Positions 55,340 through 64,000 of a stretch of 64,000 bases of DNA are shown piece after piece (position 1 is the first letter of the stretch; the number at the start of each line of letters is the position of its first letter). Below the pieces are notes generated by a model, which was not told where the DNA came from, did no database searches, and saw only the letters and a program-made list of their open reading frames with translations. Origin of the DNA: Temnothorax longispinosus (lineage: Eukaryota > Arthropoda > Insecta > Hymenoptera > Formicidae); the NCBI RefSeq assembly GCF_030848805.1, contig NC_092358.1, positions 15,096,469-15,160,468 of the forward strand, read 5' to 3'. A program made the position numbers and the translations under genes.

Positions 55340-56649
55340 ATATGTTGTGTGAACATTTTTATTTTACATACCCAAATAGGTAGTCTTCAATGAACCAAGT
55401 AATTATTAAAATATTTAAAAGAATTTATTGAGCATTTTTATTGAGTATTTTTACCCAATTTTATTAATTGCCTGAAAATTAGTGTTTCAAAATTGATCAA
55501 AATGTTTATTTAAACATTTTAAATAATGATAATTTTGCGATGTCCTATATTAGTTATGTTATGCGACAAAATGGTACGTAATACGCGCTAATGTTAGAAA
55601 TCATGCCATGCTTGTGCAAACATATCTACAACATATAAAATGCATATACATATACGTATATTTACAAAAAAGAAAGCAAAAAAAGATTGCAAGTTAGATG
55701 GCTAAATACACAATTGATAGATTGAGCAATAAGTTCGTGTTTTTCCTATAATTATGTTTGCACATAACATGGTATTATCTTGATGTTGTAACTACATATG
55801 CAGAGTGTTTATGGTAACGATTAGTGCAATTTTTGAGACATTTGCGAGTTAAAAAAATTGTAAGAAAAACATTTATTTATTTTATGTAAGCTGTAACTTA
55901 CAGTTTAAAAGAATTGAAAATTTTTTTCACAAAAGATTCAAGGTTATTTTAACGTTTTTAAATAGCACCGTACGATTTTTTTTCAAAATATTGTAAGGGA
56001 CACTAATTCAACGCACTACCGGAAATGCTACTGTTATTAATAATATTTAGTATCAAATGTGCATTATTTAAAATAGCAGTATTTATGTAGGCATTTTATT
56101 ATTATTTAACCTCTTATTAGAAATGTAAATATATAAGCACAAAGTTGCTTGAAAACAATTTTCGCATTATAACATACATATTATATCATATGAATATGTT
56201 ACATATAATATCAACGATCAAATAAATGATTATTATCAATAGTCATCAAATCTTTTTTTGAATCGTATATTTTTAAATAATACTATTTTTAAATAGTAAG
56301 ATTTTTTCATGATATATTTGGGCACATTAAAACGAATTCAACGTGGAAATGCTACTTTTATTTATAACAATAAAGAAAGATTGTAACTTATATAAGCTAA
56401 TGTTCAAATTGCATGCCTCTTTCTGTAATGCAAAGTTCTACTCTTTTCCACAGATTTCTATGCGTAAAGCTGGCGCTAGACTATGCGCGATTCGTGGTTC
56501 GTGATTCGCGGTTCGCCATTCGCTCAGATTCGCCAGCGAAGCGGTTTTTTGACGAAATTAAAGAAATGAAATTTATTCAAACCTATATATATGTTAGTGA
56601 CGCGCTTTAAACACTTAAATACTTTTAAAGCGCGTCATCTAACCTATGT
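55340..56649. other. AT-rich stretch, nothing recognised
   Basis: A small GC-rich run of TTCG words (about 56488-56540, GATTCGTGGTTCGTGATTCG) stands out; no gene is supported. Confidence 0.4.
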
Positions 56650-56857
56650 AAGTATTCTCAGCTTTAACAAAAAGACTTCAATTTATCAACAATTTACTGC
56701 TTTAAATGTTGTGTTTTGGTAAAGCAGCGACTTTCTCGCGAAATAAAGTATTCATTGCATTAACAAAAAGACTTTAATTTATCAACAATTTACTGCTTTA
56801 AATGTTGTGTTTTGGTAAAGCAGCGACTTTCTCGCAAAATAAAGTATTCTCTGCTTT
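56650..56857. repeat. 96-bp direct tandem duplication
   Basis: Two nearly identical units start TTAACAAAAAGACTT at 56664 and 56760. They differ at a handful of positions. Confidence 0.85.
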
Positions 56858-57514
56858 AAAAAAAAACGTAATATTAGTCGTTTATGCCTTCCTCTACTCA
56901 AAATAGCTGCTATATTTTTCAAACTTTTTTTGTTTATAATTTTTTAATAAGCAGCGACCGCCGACTAAAACCTTCTGAAGGTCACTCAAGACGGTGACCT
57001 TGACAACATATGTCAAGGTCAAAGTAATCCGAGCTGTGTTAGTTATTGTAAACATGTAACCAAATTTTCAGCAACAAATTCACCGATGTTCAAGCATTTG
57101 ATTATTGAAATGTATTTTTGGATTACCTAGATGTAATTTAAAGTCAAAACCATGTCCCAGATCGCTGGCGCCTATTTGTTATAGACAATTATTTTTTTAT
57201 TATAAACAAAAGAAACGTAAAAAAATTGTTTCCAAAAATAAATTTTCTAACTCGATATTCATAAACTACATGAATTGACGAAGATTCCCTGAAAATTTCA
57301 TGCCTCTATCATTAAAACTCGAAAAGTTATGCAATTTTGAACATTAAAAAAAAAACCGATTTTTTAATCAAAAATATTGAAAATCGCTGGTAGCGACCTC
57401 TAAAACTTGTTCGATTTTGCTCAACTTTTGAGGAAAATTTTTTTTTTAGGTAAGTTTTGATATTTTGGGATGCGTCACAAAAAATAAAAAAGAAGGTTTT
57501 TTTTAATCACCCTA
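56858..57514. other. Probable transposon-derived sequence
   Basis: It contains GTCACTCAAGACGGTGACCT and TTGACAACATATGTCAAGG hairpin-like words and ends TTTTAATCACCCTATA, a common transposon end. Boundaries were not found. Confidence 0.3.
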
Positions 57515-57516
57515 TA

Positions 57517-58244
57517 CAGTAAAACCTCGTTTATCCGGCCTTCGATCAACCGAGGCTCCGCGTTATCCGAGTCACCGGACTTATCCGAGCACTCCGCGTT
57601 AACCGAGCTGTGCGCTCGGATAATACGGAAAAACTCGGATGAAACGGATGACGCTTCGCTGCTATGCGATGCGCGCGAAGTAGTTTGCGATCGCTACTTT
57701 TTTGTTTAAACACGCACGAGCTTGTTAGTACACGCTTTGTTCTCCGCGGTTGTGAGGTAGAATTTAACAGTTGGGCTTCAACAGTCAATGAAAAAACATC
57801 GCTACATATGTCGCAGAAGCGAAAAAAAGTCGTCGTGAGTGTAGAGAAAAAGTTGGAAGCAATTAGAAGATTGGATAGATGAACTAGCTCTCAAATATAT
57901 CGAGGAACAGCCGGAAAGTACTGCAAGTGATCTCTTATTGATGAAACGATGGCGAGATATTGCAGCTAAAAAACGAATGAGCAGGTTGAAGCAGTGCTCT
58001 ATCACTGACTTTCTTAAACCACGTTTGTAATAAGTATGTAATGCTTGTTACGCGAAAAATTAATCCACGTTCGTTAATTTTTTATTTTCATATGTTAATG
58101 TGGTTAAATTCCCTTGTACCATTTTAAATATACCAAAAATAAAGGAAGTTTTCGAGTTTTATTTATTTATTCCGTGTTATCCGAGTTTTCGCTTATCCAA
58201 GGTACCCCTTCCCCACATTACCTCGGATAAACGAGGTTTTACTG
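57517..58244 (+). mobile_element. Tigger/pogo DNA transposon, internally deleted
   Basis: The terminal inverted repeats CAGTAAAACCTCGTTTATCC / ATAAACGAGGTTTTACTG are typical of the Tigger/pogo group, and TA flanks both ends (57515-57516 and 58245-58246). At 728 bp it keeps only the two ends of a transposase gene. Confidence 0.9.
57808..58030 (+). pseudogene. Tigger transposase remnant (N-terminus joined to C-terminus)
   Basis: It starts MSQKRKKVVVSVEKKLEAIR, the beginning of a CENP-B-type DNA-binding domain, and stops at a TGA (57880-57882). One frame over, a C-terminal piece reads ASDLLLMKRWRDIAAKKR, then SITDFLKPRL and TAA, as at the end of Tigger transposases. The whole catalytic DDE middle is missing. 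Confidence 0.8.
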
Positions 58245-58259
58245 TATATATAGACTAGC

Positions 58260-59000
58260 TTGTGTGTGATATAGAAGATGTAAAATTAACGAAAGAATTT
58301 AGGAATAAATTGTTTGTTGTAAATGTATATGTTGTAATTAATTATAATATAATTTATATTAAACATTGAATACGTGTTTATTTAATTTACGTATTTATAT
58401 TTTTCCTGTAATTTTGATGAAAATATGTTTATAAATCGTGACTATAAAACCTTGAAACTTGTTAAAAAAAGATCAATGCTAATTCTATGTATATATGTAT
58501 ATTCAAACATGAAGTAACATTTAAACAACCGTTTATAATATATGTCTGAATAGCAAATTTAACTCGATAGGCTCAAATATATTATGCGTGAAATTAGTGA
58601 ATATCATACATATTTATATAAAATCTTTTTTAAGAAGAATCGAGTGTTGGGCACATTCCTTTTTATAAGATTTTGTATGGCAGAACGTACTTTCTGCGCA
58701 GATTTCATACTTCGTCGACTATATTCGACCAGTATATTACTCTCACTTTCGAAGAAAGTAGCTTTGTAGGTAGAAGATGGCCGTGTGTAAAAGATATGCG
58801 CGCCATGAAGAACAGAAACTTCCATCAAAGATGGATTTTATGGATGAAGTTTATTTAATCATCAGACAAATTATGAAAAAAAGATGAAAATTATCTATTA
58901 TATTTGCTAAGCCATTTACATAAACTGACATATTACATAGTTTGTATAAACGATTATCGTCATTTTTCGATGAAACAAAATTATATATATATATATGTCG
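58260..59000. other. Nothing certain
   Basis: A GC-richer patch at 58640-58860 shows open frames on both strands, including a 36-residue plus frame starting MAVCKRYARHEEQKLPSKMD. No family was recognised. Confidence 0.35.
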
Positions 59001-59011
59001 TCGAATATTAT

Positions 59012-59128
59012 GGCTGCGTTCCGATATTTATTGACAGCAACTGTCAGTACTGAAAATCTATGGTACGTGACGTAAAATATAGAGCAATATAGATTTTCAG
59101 TACTGACAATAAATATCGGAATGCAGCC
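59012..59128. mobile_element. GGCTGC foldback MITE, copy 1
   Basis: The inverted arms GGCTGCGTTCCGATATTTAT / ATAAATATCGGAATGCAGCC continue through CAGTACTGAAAATCTAT. A second copy of the family is at 60205-60300. Confidence 0.75.
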
Positions 59129-59371
59129 AGTAAAATATTTAGACAGTAGATATTTCTGATTACAATGACATTTCTGATTACATAAGTGCCTTCTTTCCTT
59201 TTCTTATGTAATTAGATATAATGTCGAGAATATGATCTGCATGTTTTGTATAACTACGTAATATAATTACACTTCCACAATTTGTAATACAGAAAATCTA
59301 ATTCTTGAGAAATCGCGTAATTACTAAACTGGCACACCTGCAAAAATGTGATTTTGAAAGCACCTGAAATT
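59129..59371. other. Nothing recognised
   Basis: AT-rich sequence. Confidence 0.4.
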
Positions 59372-59467
59372 ATGCTGCTGCGCATAGACAGTCACGCGAT
59401 CTTGAGTCTTGTGCGAAAGAAACGAATTTTGTTACTACTAACACTCGCGATTTCTTTTTTCATACAT
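59372..59467 (+). other. Possible first coding exon with signal-anchor
   Basis: The frame from ATG to a donor CAT|GTATGT gives 32 residues: MLLRIDSHAILSLVRKKR, then the hydrophobic ILLLLTLAISFFIH. A short basic head before one membrane segment is typical of type II (Golgi) membrane enzymes. No following exon could be joined with confidence. Confidence 0.3.
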
Positions 59468-59567
59468 GTATGTACCTATTATTGCACATTCAAATTCACT
59501 TTGAACGGTTTATATAGTGTCTCTGAGCAGTCTAACAATACGAATTTTTAGAGAAAAGATGCTTTCA

Positions 59568-60204
59568 AAAACATAATTTTTAATAAAAAAATAAACTGAA
59601 ATGTAAAATAATTATTTTTTGACGTTTTGTTTTTGAGATAAGTAATATCGAGAATCGATAAAAGTATAATATATTGCAGATACTATATTGTGCATGTACA
59701 TATATTGTACAGATATTATGTACATGCGTAGATGTGTTTACATGTGTTGCGGTTTTACATCAATTCGCGGATAATAAATAAGCGAATAAATGATTTTTTT
59801 CTTTTCTAGTTTACTTTTACTTGTATATAATAGTGAGATATATACATATAACGTTTCAATATCATAATTGTAATATATTTTAAAATATCGCATCTTCTAT
59901 TCCCTATAAGAATAAACTAAAAAAGTAATATACATATTTCCATTCGTCATGTTTGAAATAAGACTATATATAAGATAGTGAGTAATTGTAAGTATGATTT
60001 GAGAACGTTTCAAGAAAGAATAAAGCTCACGCATGATTTCTCACGCGGCAAATATGTTAACACATTATTATTCACGAAAAATGAAATATTAACAAAGATA
60101 TTGGAATATACACAATTGCAGCTTAACATATTTTTTATCTAATACTGAATATGATTAGAGTTTTATAATTATTGATGCAATTATATTGACTGTATAGATA
60201 ATTG
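59568..60204. other. AT-rich, nothing recognised
   Basis: No gene or element was seen. Confidence 0.45.
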
Positions 60205-60300
60205 GGCTGCGTTCCGATATTCACTGCCAATACTGAAAATCTATAGTATACGTGACGTGAAATATATATTTTCAGTACTGGCAGTGAATATCGGAACGCA
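60205..60300. mobile_element. GGCTGC foldback MITE, copy 2
   Basis: GGCTGCGTTCCGATATTCAC is inverted at the right end (GTGAATATCGGAACGCA), with the same CAGTACTGAAAA inner words as copy 1. The last bases of the right end are lost. Confidence 0.7.
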
Positions 60301-60529
60301 TTGTGAATTAACACATAAATGTTTTCATGATTTTTAGGACATTTGCAATAATTAAAAAAAAAAGATTGTAAGAAAACATTTATCTATTTTCTATATAGCG
60401 ACTTATAGTCTAAACTTATAGTCTATAAAAAAAAATAAAAATCTTTTTTTATAAAAAAATTTGAATTAAGTTACTATTTATATTATAAAATTGTATTTCC
60501 GATTGTAATATTACTAAAATATGCACAGA

Positions 60530-60532
<3 letters not shown>

Positions 60533-60584
<52 letters not shown>

Positions 60585-60602
60585 GCACGCACGCACGCGC
60601 GC
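60533..60602. repeat. (AC)n-(GCAC)n microsatellite
   Basis: A run of AC units changes to GCAC units. Confidence 0.9.
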
Positions 60603-60918
60603 CGTTTTATTGTATATAGACATTTCCAATAATTTTTTAATAACTTTTTTTATTATTAAAAAGAAGAGTTTTAATTAGAATAAGAAAGTTTTTTAAATCT
60701 ATTGCAAATTATATAAGTGAAAGAAAATTTGCAATATTTTTATATAAAATTTATAATATTTTTATTTTTACAGTGTTGTTTTATCACACTTTTCTGTTAA
60801 TGATGAGTCATTTATCGCAAATTTAACAGCTGTATCTTGGCATGTAAACAAAACGGTATACTGAAGAAATTATCGTATGCACGCATCACTTGTTTTTTTT
60901 AACAGCTAAGAAAATGCA

Positions 60919-61014
60919 TTCTTCACAGAATTGATTAATCTTTCTTTAGCTATTGAATATATAGGTACATATATATTCTTCACAGAATTGATTAATCTTT
61001 CTTTAGCTATTGAA
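60919..61014. repeat. Direct duplication of about 45 bp
   Basis: ATTCTTCACAGAATTGATTA and the following 25 bases occur twice, separated by a short AT spacer. Confidence 0.85.
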
Positions 61015-61237
61015 TGGCATTGATTCAAAATAATAGATATTGCATTTGCAATCTTTGACACATGTTGTATTTTCTTCTGCATACAGTTTAAAAGATAAAA
61101 GAATTATAAAAGAATTGCATCAAAAAATTTGATAGAGTTAAGATCGTTAAAAGTTTAATTTGCACAATATAACAATAATACGTGTTATATCAAGTACAAA
61201 TCTTATACACGGAAAAAAATTAACTACCATAGCAAGT

Positions 61238-61365
61238 CATAAAATATGGACAACTAACATTTTTTTACCGCGAGAGCTCTATTTTGAGCAATAGTAGCAA
61301 AACCTTTTAGAGCAAAAATATAGCTCTCGCAGCAAAAAAAATGTCCATATTTTATTACAATTTCT
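61238..61365. mobile_element. Short foldback MITE
   Basis: The arms AAAATATGGACA...GCGAGAGCTCTATTTT are inverted as AAAATATAGCTCTCGC...TGTCCATATTTT. Non-coding. Confidence 0.65.
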
Positions 61366-61369
61366 TTTT

Positions 61370-63150
61370 TTTCATGTAATATGCTTACTAATACTATTTT
61401 TTAAATAATTATAATAATATGCACATTTCTAGTTAGATTTTTGTCGGACTCAATGAAGTTAATACATTTTGAAATAATATTTGCGTAGTTGGCGGGCAAC
61501 TATATAGCTGCGTGAGCCAAATCCAATTTTAGCGAATCTGATTGTCAGAGATGTAAACTCGCTGTTTTTAACTTTAAATTTGGCAACGAGCACTAAAAAA
61601 TATATTTCTATTTTTGATTGCTATAGCTTGCTTTTATGAAACTAAAATATTTTGAAACTAAAATATTTTTTATAGACGTTTAAAAGTTATTGAATAAAAA
61701 TGTTGAAGCAACGATAATAATTTCCGAGTTATAAGTGCGCGATTGAAAGAAAAGAGTTTCTTCATAATAAATTTCTGAAATGTGTTTTGAAATATTCTAT
61801 CTAAATAAAAGCATAATTTTAATTTTAAGAAATGGAAGTTTGTTCGATTTAACGGAAACTTTTTTTATTTTTTAATCTTATACTACTTATTTCAGAGTGA
61901 TATAAAAGAAAGAGATTTAAAAATTATTTTCTACAAAGTGTCTGTATATCTTTCTTTACATTTTTCATCTTTTTATTTCTTCTCTCGCTCTTAATTTTTA
62001 AAAGTATACATAGACTTATAAATTTACATTATTAAAAAAAGTTTTTTTAGTTATAATTAAACCATTTGTCAAGAAGAATCTTGAAGCGGTCTTTGTATTA
62101 TATTATGATATTCGGATCTTCGAGCAGATCAAAGTCGGTCTGCTATCTTCAAAGATTAGATATTGCTCATCATTCTCGTCGTCATCATTAGTCATAATTA
62201 TACGTAACTATTCTGTGCTGTCATTAAGCGTTCACTGAAATTCTCTCATATACTTTTTGTTCTGTACCGAGACGTGATGATTACCACTGTGTTACTTGCA
62301 AACTAGTTTTATGCATCGTCATACATATAAACGTATTGAAGAGTGTTCTAAGAAATAATAAATAATTATTATAATTATAACATAATAATTAATTAGTTAC
62401 TGAGAAACATAGATCATAAAAGAAGATATGCTTAATGATTGATGTCGAAATCAGTAGTAGTAAAGTAATTTATTATTTTACAATAATATAATATTTCAAT
62501 CTGTAAAATTTAACTATAACATAGAGGTTTATTAATTATCTATTAAATATATGTTTATGTTGTACGTCATTAATGACTTAATAAAATTGTTCGCGACAAT
62601 AATATAGACTAATAAACGTTTGAAGTACGACTAATGGTTTGTAATAAATTAAATTTGCTTTCAAAGATTAATATAAAATTCTTTATTTACCGTATATATA
62701 TTTTCGATCCATTTCCCAAAAGAATAATCTTCAAATTGAGATTCCATCTAATTGTAAGTATTCTCATGCAAACTTTTTAAGAGGAAATTTTTCATTATAC
62801 ATGTAAATAAGAAAAGTAGCAAGGCACAAGTGACTGAAAAATTTCAGGTTAATTATGCAATGTTAACTGTTTTTTATTTTTATTAGCCTATTATTATCGC
62901 AAACTGATGACAGATCAGAAAATGTTTATTGTTTTTCACAAATGTAAACAATGTTTATTGTTTTTCACAATAAAATGGATTTTATATTATATTATATATT
63001 TTATATTATATATTTTAAGAAATAGCAGAAGCGCAGGAGAAATCATGCTATGTACTTTGTAATTAAATATTTTATTCTGTGCATTTAATGATTAATTATA
63101 ATATTACTAAATCTTCGAAATCTAATGCCTTGTACACTACAACCTAACAG
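61370..63150. other. AT-rich, nothing recognised
   Basis: A GC-richer patch at 62085-62300 without a frame may be regulatory. A short direct repeat (AATGTTTATTGTTTTTCACA) lies at 62926-62971. Confidence 0.4.
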
Positions 63151-63249
63151 ATTGTCTAAAATAAGTTCAACGAGGAAAGAAACGTGGTGGGAGATGCTGC
63201 AGCAGATCTCGAGATCAGAAGAAACATCGGGGAAAGCGGAAGCGAGAAA
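63151..63249 (+). other. Probable internal coding exon (unrecognised)
   Basis: The acceptor acactacaacctaacag|A and the consensus donor GAGAAA|GTAAGAG bracket 99 bases with one open frame on the plus strand: LSKISSTRKETWWEMLQQIS, then RSEETSGKAEARK. Entry is after one base and exit after two. Composition is coding-like. No family was recognised and no neighbouring exon could be joined. A 67-residue minus-strand frame overlaps and looks like a shadow. Confidence 0.4.
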
Positions 63250-64000
63250 GTAAGAGTTTGCAGCCGTAGGCTCTGCTGATTTCTTCAACCGTCACTTTCG
63301 TTCTCCGTTTGCAACCAGTGCCACTATTCAAAGTCTATTCAAGTCTGTTTATCAGATACTTTTCGGATTAAATGGAAGAAAAAACAAGCTGCTTACTTCA
63401 TCGAAGATGAGTAGCACGTTTATTGTTATCGGTGGCCTTTGAACACTCGTTAAGTAGATAATCGTCTTTTTTCCGATTTCGAGTCAAGAATGGTCAACAT
63501 TTAAATATCCATGAAATTATTCTCTTGAAATAAATCCATTGGATTACTTTCATCAGAACATTCTCTTTCGTAGAGAAAAAAAATTGGCGTTATCATCAGA
63601 TATCTAAATACGTTTACTGGAATAATTTTTAATTTTATATAAATAATATCGATATCTTTGTAATTAAAAAACTGATTGAAAAAATCTACAGGACCTAAGT
63701 GTTCTTAGAATAATATTAAATTTTGTTTGCTCTTGATATTCTTGAAAAAAAAAATGAACTTTGGGTATATTTTTTATATTTTTTAAATTTTTTGAAATAA
63801 AACATTTTCTAGATTCTATAAATTTCTTGCCTAAGAAATATGCAAGTCAAAGAAACTGCGTTTAACTTTAATGTTGAATAAATTTGTATATATTATTTAG
63901 AAAACAGAATAATTAGATATACGAGATTTTAATTTCAAAAAATTACTGGTTGCTTTTTTTAAATAATTCTATTCACAAAGGTAAAATATACACATTAATA
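63250..64000. other. Nothing recognised
   Basis: It would be intron if the exon at 63151-63249 is real. AT-rich to the end of the window. Confidence 0.4.

Overview
The window looks like insect nuclear DNA, most likely from an ant or another hymenopteran (inference). It is AT-rich, its genes are split by long introns, and the only clearly conserved proteins are insect/animal orthologues. Much of the rest is transposon debris. No bacterial-style operons, CRISPR arrays or tRNA genes were seen.

Two protein-coding genes can be reconstructed exon by exon, both on the minus strand. (1) The 5' part of glass (gl), the zinc-finger photoreceptor transcription factor: four coding exons (4437-4374, 2912-2576, 2001-1711, 677-321) join in frame and end inside the zinc-finger array. 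The remaining fingers lie beyond the left edge. (2) A complete orthologue of the peroxisomal half-ABC transporter ABCD1/2: eight exons from 39130 to 20948 splice in frame to 752 residues, close to the usual length of about 745. Its introns hold a near full-length LINE, a 28S rRNA fragment and many inverted-repeat elements. A CpG-rich stretch at 39131-39545 is its likely promoter. A few isolated exon-like segments with good splice signals (for example 63151-63249 and 59372-59467, plus strand) may belong to unrecognised genes.

The rest is mobile DNA. A LINE family ('LINE-A') has one nearly intact copy at 24082-28598, inserted in a (GA)n microsatellite, and broken copies at 45-51.5 kb. A second LINE ('LINE-B', 46725-48405) is 5'-truncated. 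DNA transposons and MITEs are nested in each other at 14.9-16.9 kb and 48.9-51.0 kb. There is an internally deleted Tigger/pogo element (57517-58244), a solo LTR (41875-42192), three elements flanked by TTAA, and a family with palindromic ends (GCTTCCTCATAGAGGAAGC) at 11.7, 19.7, 43.4, 51.6 and 54.5 kb. Two separate pieces of 28S rRNA lie at 32163-32390 and 53530-53869.

The most interesting observation is in LINE-A. ORF1 and ORF2 are in the same frame, separated by a single TAG followed by CAA, and there is no ATG before the catalytic Asn of the ORF2 endonuclease. The arrangement is kept in a second, diverged copy, which suggests ORF2 is made by stop-codon readthrough. No convincing new defence or metabolic system was found.
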